Numbered from the stretch's first letter, positions 17,215 through 25,548 are shown. The stretch: 37,871 nucleotides of DNA from a bacterium (GCA_026416715.1 JAOAEQ010000027.1:1-37871); one strand, 5' to 3'. The notes: generated from the sequence alone by a model not told the origin. Made by a program: numbers and translations.

Positions 17215-17580
17215 TTAACCGGGAGGCCAACCTAACTGCCGTCCGCCAAGGAGATGCAGATGAATATGAAATACTGCCTGACCCGCATCGCGATTGCAAT
17301 TGAATACCAATCGAAACCCTGATTCGGCTATACGTTCGTCCTGTGCGATTTTATTGGCTACTAACACCATCTTACCGAGTAAACGCGCATCCGATTCTTG
17401 TGCTTCTAAAACGGTTGGAATATGTTTTTTAGGGATAATGAGAATATGCACCGGCGCTTTTGGTTGAATATCTTTAAACGCAAGTAGGTCATTATCTTCA
17501 TACACTTTTTGTGAAGGAATTTCTCCGTTAACAATTTTACAAAAGATACAAACTCGTTCATCATGGAATAATTTACTCAT
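17215..17580 (-). CDS. HIT-family (HinT-like) nucleotide hydrolase
   Basis: A 121-residue protein with CIFCKIVNGEIPS near the N-terminus and the histidine triad HIHLHLLGG (His105, His107, His109), plus NCNRDAGQ. HinT-type enzymes hydrolyse purine nucleoside phosphoramidates such as AMP-lysine or AMP-NH2. Cys11 and Cys14 with upstream His residues may bind zinc, as in many bacterial members. I prefer ATG 17580, with AGGATGG upstream; ATG 17595 adds five residues but directly abuts the purine-rich SD-like sequence. It follows mtaB closely and is convergent with the receiver gene. Confidence 0.92.
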   Translation of the reverse strand: MSKLFHDERVCIFCKIVNGEIPSQKVYEDNDLLAFKDIQPKAPVHILIIPKKHIPTVLEAQESDARLLGKMVLVANKIAQDERIAESGFRLVFNCNRDAGQAVFHIHLHLLGGRQLGWPPG

Positions 17581-17601
17581 AGAATTGGTTACCATCCTTC
17601 C

Positions 17602-18903
17602 CTAATGAGATTTTCTTCCTATTAATATCATTCCTCTCATATGTTCAATTGTAACTGAAATCAGCTGGTTAAACAAGGTTGCATCTCCCGGGAAATTCAC
17701 GCGAAGATACTGGTTTGTTAATCCAGTTAAAAATCCGGTCTTGTTATCTAGTTTTTCTTCTACTAAAACATCAACTGTCTTCCCGATCCATTTTTTTCTG
17801 TATTCACTGGCAACTTCCTCTGCGAGCTGAATAAGCTGGCGTACGCGCTGTTTTGCAATTTGGCTATCAATCTGATTTCCCATCATACTCGACTTGGTTC
17901 CCGGACGAACAGAATATCGAAACACATGGGTTTTTGCAAATCCAATACGGCAAAGCATTTCTATTGTTTGTTGAAAATGTTTTTCAGTTTCACCAGGAAA
18001 CCCGACGATGATGTCGGTAGTTATCGCAATATCAAAAATACATTCCCGAATACGATTGATCATTTCTTCATATTGCTGAACAGTATAGGTTCGTTGCATT
18101 GCGGATAGAATTTCATCACTTCCGCTTTGTAGCGGAATATGCAGATGGTGACATAATTTCGGTTCAGTCCTAAACACATCCAATAATGCGGGTAACTCTA
18201 TATCCATCGGTTCGAGTGATGATAATCGAATCCGTTTAATTCCATCAATCGCAGTTAATTTTGAAATGAGCGTAGATAAATTGCTTCCTGGAGTAGCATA
18301 GTTATCTTTACCATAGAGACCTAATCTAATTCCTGTTAAAACAATTTCTTTATATCCTTTTTGCGCTAATAATTCAACTTCATGAATAATCTCTTGCTCC
18401 GGTCTGCTTCTCGGTTCCCCGCGGACTTTGGGAACGATACAATATGCGCAATACCCATTACATCCATCCTGAACTTTTATAAATGCTCGGGTATGGCCAG
18501 CAAACTCTGATATCGATGTTAATATTGTTTTAGCAGGTTTTTGATACATCCCGTTTCTCTGACTAATCAATTCGATGATTCGTTCTTGTTCCCTATTCCC
18601 TAAAACAAACGATACTTTGGGTAATTGTTTTAATTCTGCAGGATACAATTCCGCAGAACAGCCAGTAACGATAATCTCTGCTTGCGGATGATTTCGTGCA
18701 ATTGACCGAATTAATTGTCGAGCTTTACGGTCGCTATCAGCCGTAACCGTGCAGGTATTAATGACATAAAGCTGTGCTTCTTCATGCGCTTTTACTTCTT
18801 TCCATCCGGCAGCAATAAATGCCGCACGCAGCCGCTGGGTATCGTACTGATTTACTTTACAGCCAAAAGTATAAAATGCAATGGTATTATTTTTTGTAAT
18901 CAT
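17602..18903 (-). CDS. mtaB: tRNA N6-threonylcarbamoyladenosine methylthiotransferase
   Basis: A 433-residue radical SAM methylthiotransferase, cytoplasmic, which adds a methylthio group to t6A37 of tRNAs reading ANN codons. The N-terminal MTTase domain supplies Cys15 (TFGCKVNQYD), Cys51 (INTCTV) and Cys82 (VTGCSAE) for one Fe-S cluster. The radical SAM cluster is Cys148, Cys152, Cys155 in CNGYCAYC, followed by VPKVRGEPRSRP, the stretch by which MtaB differs from MiaB. A TRAM-like C-terminus follows (VDVLVEEK). It is followed closely by the HIT gene, probably in one operon. Confidence 0.95.
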   Translation of the reverse strand: MITKNNTIAFYTFGCKVNQYDTQRLRAAFIAAGWKEVKAHEEAQLYVINTCTVTADSDRKARQLIRSIARNHPQAEIIVTGCSAELYPAELKQLPKVSFVLGNREQERIIELISQRNGMYQKPAKTILTSISEFAGHTRAFIKVQDGCNGYCAYCIVPKVRGEPRSRPEQEIIHEVELLAQKGYKEIVLTGIRLGLYGKDNYATPGSNLSTLISKLTAIDGIKRIRLSSLEPMDIELPALLDVFRTEPKLCHHLHIPLQSGSDEILSAMQRTYTVQQYEEMINRIRECIFDIAITTDIIVGFPGETEKHFQQTIEMLCRIGFAKTHVFRYSVRPGTKSSMMGNQIDSQIAKQRVRQLIQLAEEVASEYRKKWIGKTVDVLVEEKLDNKTGFLTGLTNQYLRVNFPGDATLFNQLISVTIEHMRGMILIGRKSH

Positions 18904-19021
18904 AAATTCTATTAATTATTTTAACGTAATATGAATTGAATAAACTAATAAATCAGCGGAGTTTAAGTGTGTCGCAATTTAAGTAATTCTCAAAACTCTT
19001 AAATAGTACGCTACGGTGACG

Positions 19022-19036
19022 CCGCCTGGTTGGCGG
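19022..19036. other. Small GC-rich hairpin between mtaB and the NIF3-like gene
   Basis: A 5-bp ccgcc/ggcgg stem with a 5-nt loop stands out as GC-rich in an otherwise AT-rich 277-bp gap between divergent genes. I see no gene or convincing promoter in the gap. It may be a remnant of a dispersed repeat. Confidence 0.3.
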
Positions 19037-19180
19037 TATCAATCAATCTTATAATCAAAAATAAAACATTTCTTCTACACTCAAATCTATAATTCGTTAT
19101 TATTCGTTTTCTACCTTGAAAATTCAAGACTTATATCATAGAATTTTTTATCTTTTATATGTGAAAAGGAGAAAAATAGT

Positions 19181-19990
19181 ATGAATACAACAGAAATCAT
19201 GCAACTTGCGTTAGATTTAGTCGGATATAAAGAGATTCCATGCGATAGTGAAATTTATGTTGCTGGTGAAAATATCAAGAAAATCGCTATTGGAATTGAT
19301 ATGGGCGTCCCTGAATTATTGTTAGCAAAACAGCTCGGTTGCGATTGTGTTATCGCCCACCACCCACAAGGAAACCATGCTGTGGTGAATTTTGCCCCGA
19401 TTGTCTTGCGTCATATAGACTTTTTAACTAACGCTGGAGTACCGCATTTTGTTGCAGAAAAAGTCGTACAGAATCTCTATCAAAAATCTATAGTTAATAA
19501 CCATATGCAGAACTATGACCATAAGCCGTCAATAGCTCGATTGTTAAATATGCCGTATATGAATATTCATAACCCCTGCGATGAACTCGGTCGCCGTATT
19601 ATGCAAAATCAGATTGATAACTCGTTAAAATCAGATTCAACGGTGGCGGATGTAATTAGCTGTTTAATGGAACTGCCTGAATTTCAAAAAGCCGTGACCA
19701 AAATTGAACTTCGACTTGGAAAACTAACCAATCTTGCGGGAAGAGTAGTGGTGGTTCACGGTGCAGGAACGAACGGGGGTTATGAAATTGCAAAAACTTA
19801 TTATCAATATGGCATATCTACGGTCATTTATATCCATATTTATCATGAGGAGTTAACCAAATTGCAAGCGGAAAATATCGGGAATTTAATTATCACCGGT
19901 CATATTGCCAGTGATGCGGTCGGAATAAATCCGTTCATTAAGGAACTAGAAAAACATGGATTAGAAGTTATCCGGATGAGTGGACTATAA
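19181..19990 (+). CDS. NIF3-like metal-binding protein
   Basis: A 269-residue protein of the NIF3/DUF34 family. The pattern IAIGIDMGVPELLLAKQLGCDCVIAHHP (His60, His61) gives the dinuclear metal site, completed near the C-terminus by TGHIASDAVG. Members were once annotated as GTP cyclohydrolase 1 type 2; the true reaction is not settled. The start is supported by AAAAGGAG (19164-19171) 9 nt before ATG 19181. It is alone in its orientation, convergent with the small SAP/Cys gene. Confidence 0.85.
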   Translation: MNTTEIMQLALDLVGYKEIPCDSEIYVAGENIKKIAIGIDMGVPELLLAKQLGCDCVIAHHPQGNHAVVNFAPIVLRHIDFLTNAGVPHFVAEKVVQNLYQKSIVNNHMQNYDHKPSIARLLNMPYMNIHNPCDELGRRIMQNQIDNSLKSDSTVADVISCLMELPEFQKAVTKIELRLGKLTNLAGRVVVVHGAGTNGGYEIAKTYYQYGISTVIYIHIYHEELTKLQAENIGNLIITGHIASDAVGINPFIKELEKHGLEVIRMSGL

Positions 19991-20078
19991 TTGTAGATTA
20001 TTGATTCCAAATCTGAAATAAATCAATAAAAAAACAAATTGTTATGCAATATCGTTTCATTAATTACAAGCCGTTTGC

Positions 20079-20261
20079 TTATTTCAGACAGTCTTCCCGC
20101 CATAAACAATTCAACTGATCGCAATAACCTTGTGCGGTTCCGAAACAATCGAAATTCCCTTCCGCTTTTTGAATCATCCGGATGATTTCAGCTTTTGTTT
20201 GTCGAGCGGCGAGTTTGATGCCTTTATCTTTTGCAATCTTGCGAACTTCATTAATCGTCAT
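20079..20261 (-). CDS. Small SAP-domain protein with a Cys-rich tail
   Basis: A 60-residue protein: residues 1-33 (MTINEVRKIAKDKGIKLAAR...AEIIRMIQKAEG) look like a SAP/Rho-N helix-extended-loop-helix nucleic-acid-binding motif, and the tail FDCFGTAQGYCDQLNCLWREDC carries four Cys (39, 47, 52, 58) that could bind metal. Similar small proteins occur in many anaerobe genomes, with unknown function (recollection). ATG 20261 is chosen because GGGGGGAAAT lies directly before it; a longer frame from 20318 overlaps rsmE. It follows rsmE on the same strand, probably in one transcript. Confidence 0.8.
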   Translation of the reverse strand: MTINEVRKIAKDKGIKLAARQTKAEIIRMIQKAEGNFDCFGTAQGYCDQLNCLWREDCLK

Positions 20262-20304
20262 ACATTTCCCCCCAAATTCTATTAGATAATTATTATATCT
20301 TATC

Positions 20305-21036
20305 CTACTCGAATTCATAAAGTAAAATGCTTAAAACGGCTATCGCTGCAGTTTCTGTTCGTAACACTCGAGAACCCAACGAAACAATTTGAGCACCAGC
20401 TTGTTTCGCTAATTCCGCTTCCGCCATAGTGAATCCACCTTCCGGACCGATAAACAATGCGAGTGAATTTAATGTCCGTCGTTTTTTTAAAATTGATTTG
20501 AGCGTGTTTTCCTTTTCTTCTTCCCAGAAAAATAATCGGAGTTCCTCGGATACACTATTTCTTAACCCCTGCATAAACGGAACCGGCGGTTTGATTTCAG
20601 GAATTCGCGTTCTACCGGACTGTTCCGCAGCAGCAATCGCTATTTTCTGCCAACGTTCTACTCGGAGATTCGCTTTTTCCGCAGTTAACCTTGGGATAGT
20701 CCGGTCGGTGATAATTGGAATAATCCGAGACACTCCTAATTCCGTAGCTTTCTGAACAATTAATTCCATTTTTTCAGATTTTGGCAGTCCTTGTAGTAAG
20801 GTGATATCTAATTTCGGCTCACGATTGATTATGCGTTTGGATGTAATAGTACCGCGAATTTCATTTTTACCGAGTTGATTTAGTACCACCTGATATTCTT
20901 GTCCATGCCCGTCGAAAATAATCACCATATCACCGGAGTTTAATCGTAATACACTCCTTACTCGATGTCTCGGTTCATCAGGAAAAAATATTTCATTTTC
21001 TGAAACATATTCTGGAGGAATATATATTCGATGCAT
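20305..21036 (-). CDS. rsmE: 16S rRNA (uracil-1498-N3)-methyltransferase
   Basis: A 243-residue SPOUT-fold methyltransferase that methylates N3 of U1498 in helix 44 of 16S rRNA. Visible marks are the PUA-like N-terminus (HRIYIPPE, DEPRHRVRSVLRLNSGD), LLQGLPKSEKMELIVQKATELGV, AAEQSGR, and the C-terminal knot LFIGPEGGFTMAEAELAKQ and SLGSRVLRTETAAIAVLSIL. I take ATG 21036, which starts at the conserved MHRIYIP; the frame extends six residues to 21054. No SD is visible. It is divergent from the DUF948 gene. Confidence 0.95.
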   Translation of the reverse strand: MHRIYIPPEYVSENEIFFPDEPRHRVRSVLRLNSGDMVIIFDGHGQEYQVVLNQLGKNEIRGTITSKRIINREPKLDITLLQGLPKSEKMELIVQKATELGVSRIIPIITDRTIPRLTAEKANLRVERWQKIAIAAAEQSGRTRIPEIKPPVPFMQGLRNSVSEELRLFFWEEEKENTLKSILKKRRTLNSLALFIGPEGGFTMAEAELAKQAGAQIVSLGSRVLRTETAAIAVLSILLYEFE

Positions 21037-21066
21037 AATGTATGATAATATCACGATTAGGTTGAC

Positions 21067-21095
21067 TTGACAAGTATGGCGGGCTATGTTAATCT
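21067..21095 (+). promoter_or_regulatory. Probable promoter of the DUF948-ytxH pair
   Basis: A perfect TTGACA (21067-21072) followed after 17 bp by TAATCT (21090-21095). The -10 is weak, but the spacing and distance to the gene (start site ~30 nt before ATG 21131) fit. AAGGAGGA (21113-21120) is the ribosome binding site. Confidence 0.5.
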
Positions 21096-21130
21096 GAAAT
21101 AGTTAATTCTTTAAGGAGGAACCCTATTTT

Positions 21131-21532
21131 ATGGAAACATTTATTGCTCTTGGAGTATTGGTTATAGCCACAGTTTTCGTTATTTTACTATTTTATCTTA
21201 TCCCTGTATTAAAACAACTCCGGCAAACAGCAGCAACTGCAGAAAAAACTTTGAATCATATAGACCGCGAGCTCGTTCCTTTACTTCAACAAACAAAGAA
21301 AACTATTGAAGATATCAATCAAATCACCGCTGGTTTGAAAGAACAAATTTCGCTTATTGAAAAAGTGATAGAGAATTTCCGAACCATTGCTGAGCGTGCA
21401 CATCAGATAACTTCGTTAGTCTACGACCAAATCGAACTGCCGATCATTAATGTTCTCAACAATATCAATGCGGTTAAAAAAGGTATTGCAACGTTTGTAA
21501 ATACCCTATTTGTTCGGAGAAAGGAGGGATAA
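21131..21532 (+). CDS. DUF948 domain protein
   Basis: A 133-residue protein with one N-terminal transmembrane helix (~residues 5-27) and a long amphipathic/coiled-coil region (about 30-110) with heptad-like leucines, ending in a basic tail. This is the DUF948 (YtxG-like) pattern, often encoded next to YtxH, as here: the next gene begins 5 bp downstream. The pair is linked to envelope stress in Bacillus; the mechanism is unknown. Excellent SD AAGGAGGA before ATG 21131. Confidence 0.85.
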   Translation: METFIALGVLVIATVFVILLFYLIPVLKQLRQTAATAEKTLNHIDRELVPLLQQTKKTIEDINQITAGLKEQISLIEKVIENFRTIAERAHQITSLVYDQIELPIINVLNNINAVKKGIATFVNTLFVRRKEG

Positions 21533-21537
21533 CAGAT

Positions 21538-21870
21538 ATGTCGAATCATGAACACGAAACATGTTGGGGGAGTATTTTATTAGCTTTTGCTGCCGGGGCG
21601 GTTATCGGCGCAGGAATCGCTTTATTATACGCACCACAATCCGGGAAAGAAACTCGAGAAATGCTCGCTAAAAAAGCAGGAGAATTGAAAGAAGCAACGG
21701 TTGAAGCGTATGAGAAAACCGTTGAAAAAGGCGCAGAAATAATTGATAAAGGGAAAGAATTTGTCCGCGCAAAAAAATCTCAAATTGCTGCTGCTTATGA
21801 AGCGGGAAAAGAAGCATACCAAGAAGGTAAACCGAAATCAGACCGTGAAGTAACGCAAGGGTTAGGATAA
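21538..21870 (+). CDS. YtxH domain protein
   Basis: A 110-residue protein with a Gly/Ala-rich transmembrane segment (residues ~11-30, SILLAFAAGAVIGAGIALLYAP) followed by QSGKETREMLAKKA and a highly charged helix with repeated Lys-Glu patterns, as in the YtxH family. It follows the DUF948 gene within 5 bp, with its SD (AAGGAGGG, 21521-21528) inside the end of that gene, so they form an operon. Probably an inner-membrane-anchored structural or stress protein. Confidence 0.88.
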   Translation: MSNHEHETCWGSILLAFAAGAVIGAGIALLYAPQSGKETREMLAKKAGELKEATVEAYEKTVEKGAEIIDKGKEFVRAKKSQIAAAYEAGKEAYQEGKPKSDREVTQGLG

Positions 21871-21895
21871 TTTTGATAATCATCATAGCCACAAA

Positions 21896-21959
21896 ACAGT
21901 AGACAGAATACAGGATTTTTTGAATTATTTTTTCTGATTTCTGTCTACTGTATTTTTTT
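21896..21959. terminator. Hairpin terminator between convergent genes
   Basis: A perfect 12-bp inverted repeat (acagtagacaga at 21896-21907 with tctgtctactgt at 21940-21951) is followed on the + strand by seven T (21953-21959). It ends the ytxH transcript. The last codons of the convergent minus-strand gene lie in its 3' arm. Confidence 0.75.
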
Positions 21960-22688
21960 GCGGGTTATTTCTAATCTATGCGAAATATAGATAACCGCAA
22001 CGATGAGGAGAGCACAGAAAATTGTTGCGTAAGCGTATTGGGCTGTGTTATATGAATAGAGCGTGCTAACTCGACCGATAAAAACCGATGTTCGTGCCAT
22101 AACGGTATAGCCGTAAGAAGAACCGAAGGTTATCATCAGAAAATAAATCCCGATTTTCCCAGTAACGTTAAGTACTCCCCGATGTTCCAAAGAAAAGAAA
22201 AAGTAACTTAACACGCAAATCACGCCGATAAATATCAGCAGATTATTAATCACCGCCGGTTTCCCCCATTCAAACAGAGACAACCCATTTAATTTCAGGC
22301 AGTCGATTGTTCCGTGTAATTGGCCTACCAAATCGCTATTAGCAAGTCCGGTCATACGTAACGCGGCAAAAGTCCCAACCATAATCGCTAGCGGATAAGT
22401 TGAGAGCCAAAATGTTTTCTTATTCAACCGCATTAAAAATAATATGCCAAAGATTCCTGCACCGATCCGAATCCATTGTCCGCCCGGCGCAGCAGTAAAT
22501 AACGGGGCAACACAATCCCAGAAATTCGGTTTTATCGTATATACTAGAATGGTTACAAAACCATATCCTGCAGCAACGCCAACGTAAATATGTTCTGCGA
22601 GTTTATATATCGGATTATCACGATAGAGAAAACTCATTATCGCCAAGGTGAAGAAAACCGTGAGAAATCCGCCGATGATATCGACCAT
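21945..22688 (-). CDS. Polytopic membrane protein of unknown function (cluster gene 4)
   Basis: I do not recognise a characterised family. The 247-residue protein has about seven hydrophobic segments, starts MVDIIGGFLTVFFTLAIMSFLYRDN and continues IYKLAEHIYVGVAAGYGFVT. A conserved-looking cytoplasmic or loop segment KIGIYFLMITFGSSYGYTVMARTSVFIGRVSTLY precedes the last helix; the C-terminus is basic (RLEITRKK). Its ATG overlaps the TAA of the upstream gene by one base, so the two are translationally coupled. It is the last gene of a four-gene membrane cluster and ends within the terminator hairpin. Confidence 0.75.
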   Translation of the reverse strand: MVDIIGGFLTVFFTLAIMSFLYRDNPIYKLAEHIYVGVAAGYGFVTILVYTIKPNFWDCVAPLFTAAPGGQWIRIGAGIFGILFLMRLNKKTFWLSTYPLAIMVGTFAALRMTGLANSDLVGQLHGTIDCLKLNGLSLFEWGKPAVINNLLIFIGVICVLSYFFFSLEHRGVLNVTGKIGIYFLMITFGSSYGYTVMARTSVFIGRVSTLYSYNTAQYAYATIFCALLIVAVIYISHRLEITRKKIQ

Positions 22689-23548
22689 TATTTCTTCCTC
22701 CGAGTCGCTTTTTGTAAAAAGAACGCAATGTTACCGATAAGAATCAACAAAATAATGCAGAGGTGAATAGCCGATTGAACTGTTAATCCGGCATGAGCCA
22801 TACCGTGTCGGTTAAGCAAAGTTTCATATTCCGCTGCGCCGATTAGTCCAGCTAATAACCCTTTCAACTGGCCTGATTGATAGAAAGAATACAGATCAGG
22901 GGACATGATCCCGGTAGCACCGCAAAGCATTTTAACGTTATACCGCCGTTGCACCTGTTGTAACCATTCACGAATCCCCGGATGCCCTACGGAAAAATTG
23001 ACCATTAACGCAATATCATCGAAATTTTTAACCTGTCTCATCAACGGGATTTTCTCAACCGGTGTGCTTTTAACATCAACCGGATATGTTTCCGCAAAAG
23101 ATGTTCCCAGTCGCGTCATAACCACATCACTCCCGGACTTATATCCGAGATTAACATAATCTACCCCATATACTTTTATTTTCCCTTCTTTTTCCAGCTC
23201 AGCACAAACTTCATCAAATGCTTTATCGATTAACGGCACACCTTCGATCCAGAGCGTTGAAACAATGATTTTAACATCTTTTTCAAGCAGACGACGAACC
23301 ACCGCTTTATGCATCGGATATAGTTCCGGAACCACGCTCACGGTATAATCCGCAGTAATATGCACTACATCGCCAGCTTTTAGTTGTTCTATTGAATCAT
23401 AAAAACTTTGCGTTTGCGGAGTCACCTTAATTGGCATCGGTATGGTTACTTTATAGAATATCAATGCTATAACCAAGATTAATAGAAATATCCAGCGTCT
23501 ATCAAGGGTAAGGATTTTCTGATATAACTTTTGATAATCTAGACTCAT
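22688..23548 (-). CDS. Bitopic membrane protein with a large soluble domain, unknown function (cluster gene 3)
   Basis: A 286-residue protein with a transmembrane helix near each end (about 19-38 and 258-278) and a ~210-residue alpha/beta domain between them. Positive charges before helix 1 (LDRRW) and after helix 2 (KATRRKK) put both ends inside and the domain outside the cytoplasmic membrane. The domain alternates strands and helices (GDVVHITADYTV, DVKIIVSTLW, IALMVNFSVGHPGI, VKMLCGATGIMSPDLY), suggesting a Rossmann-like fold. No catalytic motif is known to me. It overlaps gene 4 by one base and follows gene 2 by about 50 bp. Confidence 0.75.
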   Translation of the reverse strand: MSLDYQKLYQKILTLDRRWIFLLILVIALIFYKVTIPMPIKVTPQTQSFYDSIEQLKAGDVVHITADYTVSVVPELYPMHKAVVRRLLEKDVKIIVSTLWIEGVPLIDKAFDEVCAELEKEGKIKVYGVDYVNLGYKSGSDVVMTRLGTSFAETYPVDVKSTPVEKIPLMRQVKNFDDIALMVNFSVGHPGIREWLQQVQRRYNVKMLCGATGIMSPDLYSFYQSGQLKGLLAGLIGAAEYETLLNRHGMAHAGLTVQSAIHLCIILLILIGNIAFFLQKATRRKK

Positions 23549-23599
23549 ATATCTTTGAATTTCGTTCTGATTTCGTACTTAATCCTACGTTCTATCTTG

Positions 23600-24235
23600 T
23601 CACTCTCCACGTAAATATGACCGTTCAATGCCAAGAATAGTTTTTAATCCGACCGCAATAACTCCGATCGTTGCACCCATAATTATCCCACGTTGTCCCG
23701 CAGCATTCGGAACTGTCATAATCCAGTTCGCTAATTGTGGGAATAGACCAGAAATCGCCATTCCTATAGGTACACGACCAAGCATCACCAGAATCGCCGC
23801 TGATAACATCAACGTTGCTTCAATATTTTTTGCACGGAACGCACGAAATGCAGCAGAAGCAATATAAAACGCTAATAATGCATACATCGTTGACCCTAGC
23901 GGTAACAAAACGTTCATAAAAATGAAATTAAAGACATTCTTACCGGAAATATCACCTTGGACAGCAAACAGCACCAACCCGGAGATAACCGTTATTACAA
24001 ATGCAATAAGCATAACGACTTTATATTGCCAATCCGGTCGGCGCCGAATGATAGTCAGGAGATTTAATCGGAATAGGTTAACAATTCCTAGCAAAATAGC
24101 AAAAGCCGCAATAACCAAACACCATTGTTCAAGTTCATTTGCTATCCCTTCTACAATCGGTATTTTTAAAAAGAATTTTGCGGTCATAAAAATACCGACA
24201 AAGAAGGTTATGAAAAATACGATTTTTCGTTTCAT
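23600..24235 (-). CDS. Polytopic membrane protein of unknown function (cluster gene 2)
   Basis: A 211-residue protein with about six hydrophobic segments (starting MKRKIVFFITFFVGIFMTAKF) and a short basic C-terminus. Segments such as GSTMYALLAFYIASAAFRAFRAKNIEATLML and GRVPIGMAISGLFPQLANWIMTVPNAAGQRGIIMG look like specific, conserved loops rather than random hydrophobic sequence. No characterised homologue is recognised. It lies between the repeat element (24241-24501) and cluster gene 3, on the same strand. Confidence 0.75.
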   Translation of the reverse strand: MKRKIVFFITFFVGIFMTAKFFLKIPIVEGIANELEQWCLVIAAFAILLGIVNLFRLNLLTIIRRRPDWQYKVVMLIAFVITVISGLVLFAVQGDISGKNVFNFIFMNVLLPLGSTMYALLAFYIASAAFRAFRAKNIEATLMLSAAILVMLGRVPIGMAISGLFPQLANWIMTVPNAAGQRGIIMGATIGVIAVGLKTILGIERSYLRGE

Positions 24236-24240
24236 ATATT

Positions 24241-24501
24241 AGCTCGGTCTATTACCAAGAACAACTCTGCGCTCTCTGCGGTACTGAGATTGCTTCTGGT
24301 TAATCCCGAAAGGATGATTGAGGTTAGCCCAGCCATTTATAGCTGGGTCGCAATGAACCACCACCACACCGCACTAGTCCCGTCAGGGACGACTGATCGG
24401 TCTACATAGCCCGAGTTTTAACTCGGGGCATGAATCAACACCAGCCCTGCTGGGTTTCAACCCAGAATAACCGGAAAACCTCTGTGCGCTCTGCGGTGAA
24501 A
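24241..24501. repeat. Hairpin-array repeat element, copy A
   Basis: This 344-bp gap between cluster genes 1 and 2 has no gene but a string of short hairpins: cccagc/gctggg (24330-24347), gtccc/gggac (24377-24390), cccgagtt/aactcggg (24410-24427) and ctgggtt/aacccag (24450-24465). It is bordered on both sides by variants of 'ctctgcggt' (about 24272-24282 and 24489-24499). Higher GC than its surroundings. A related copy is at 31861-32066. REP-like or non-autonomous mobile repeat is the likeliest nature. Confidence 0.7.
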
Positions 24502-24579
24502 CTACTATAACCATATTCGCTCCATCGCTATTGAACAACTTCGACTTAACCCCGAAGCAACATATCGAGGTTCAAAAAC

Positions 24580-25455
24580 CTAAAATATCAGAATAATATA
24601 ATCTAGCAGTTGCGGATTAAGTATCGCTACAAAAATACTGATGATTAAAACCACTAGCATACATAGTTTCAAAGCATCCGCTGCTTTAATTCCAGCAAGT
24701 AGCGACGGTTCTTTAGATAAATATGCTGACGCTGCATAATACTCTTCGCCAATGATAGTATAATCACAGGCAGCTATAAAAAATGGTAACTGTGCAATTG
24801 AGGCTGTTCCGGCGATTTGAATCGACCCGCTGGCGAATCCGGTCTCGGCTAAGACTAACGATTCGGAATAAAAACTACCCATATAGATATTCGTTGCCGG
24901 TTTTTCGCGGAGCATAATCCCGCACACCGCAGCAGTGAATGCGAACTGGTCATCAGTAAGAAACCGCAAGTTATTGCGGTTAAAATATTCCAGTTTCCCG
25001 GCAATGATATATGACTGTCGAACAATATCTTCAGCAACGGATAGCACTACAGAAGTTCGGGTAGTAACAATCAGTGGGATTTCAAACTGTGCAGTTTTTT
25101 CCGCGACATACGGTAGAATATTCAAACTCGCTAATGTCTGGATTTCATCGATATCATCTATCCCAGGAACATATAGCACCGGTTTCCCCATTTCAGTCGC
25201 TCTGCCGATAGCTTCATCTAACGCTTTCAGTCCGGCTATCTGGCGGAAGAACAGCGGTTTCCCTTTTCGGGCGCGACGTAATAAAAACAAAAATAGAAAC
25301 AGAAACGCGACTATATAAAATAAAACATTTAATCGGTCGAGATAAATGAACGAGGTAACCTGTTCAACTGGTGGAGGTTCCGTTGTTTCAGCAAATCCAA
25401 GGAAAACTATAGAAAAAAACAAAATAAAGAACATTGTTGATAAGGGAAGTATCAT
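24580..25455 (-). CDS. Membrane protein with DUF6754-like cytoplasmic domain (cluster gene 1)
   Basis: A 291-residue protein: N-terminal signal or helix (residues ~5-22, ending FGFAETTEP), a second helix (~45-60) followed by the strongly basic RRARKGK, a ~200-residue alpha/beta domain, and a hydrophobic C-terminal helix (~267-290). The basic stretch places the domain in the cytoplasm. It contains ALDEAIGRATEMGKPVLYVP, IPLIVTTRTSVVLSVAEDIV and GTASIAQLPFFIAACDY. From memory this resembles the uncharacterised DUF6754 family. The ATG at 25455 follows an in-frame TTG at 25458. It heads the four-gene cluster but is separated from gene 2 by a repeat. Confidence 0.7.
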   Translation of the reverse strand: MILPLSTMFFILFFSIVFLGFAETTEPPPVEQVTSFIYLDRLNVLFYIVAFLFLFLFLLRRARKGKPLFFRQIAGLKALDEAIGRATEMGKPVLYVPGIDDIDEIQTLASLNILPYVAEKTAQFEIPLIVTTRTSVVLSVAEDIVRQSYIIAGKLEYFNRNNLRFLTDDQFAFTAAVCGIMLREKPATNIYMGSFYSESLVLAETGFASGSIQIAGTASIAQLPFFIAACDYTIIGEEYYAASAYLSKEPSLLAGIKAADALKLCMLVVLIISIFVAILNPQLLDYIILIF

Positions 25456-25489
25456 CAATTGAATTAACCCTGCGATTTAGTAGTCAACT

Positions 25490-25548
25490 AAAACAAGAAG
25501 TAAGAAGTATGAATAATCTGACTTCTGACTTCATACTTCTTGCTTTCT
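25490..25548. repeat. Inverted phrase repeat 'aagaagtatgaa', possible ychF terminator
   Basis: The bases aagaagtatgaa and ttcatacttctt (12-bp arms) flank a repeated gacttctgact core, next to another 'aagaagtaagaagta' run. The element lies just past the ychF stop on the minus strand. It could end ychF transcription, but there is no long U-tract. In style it matches the other phrase repeats in this window. Confidence 0.5.

Noticed and set aside
24241-24501. CRISPR array
   Set aside because: The hairpins differ in sequence, there are no evenly spaced identical repeats, and no cas gene is near.
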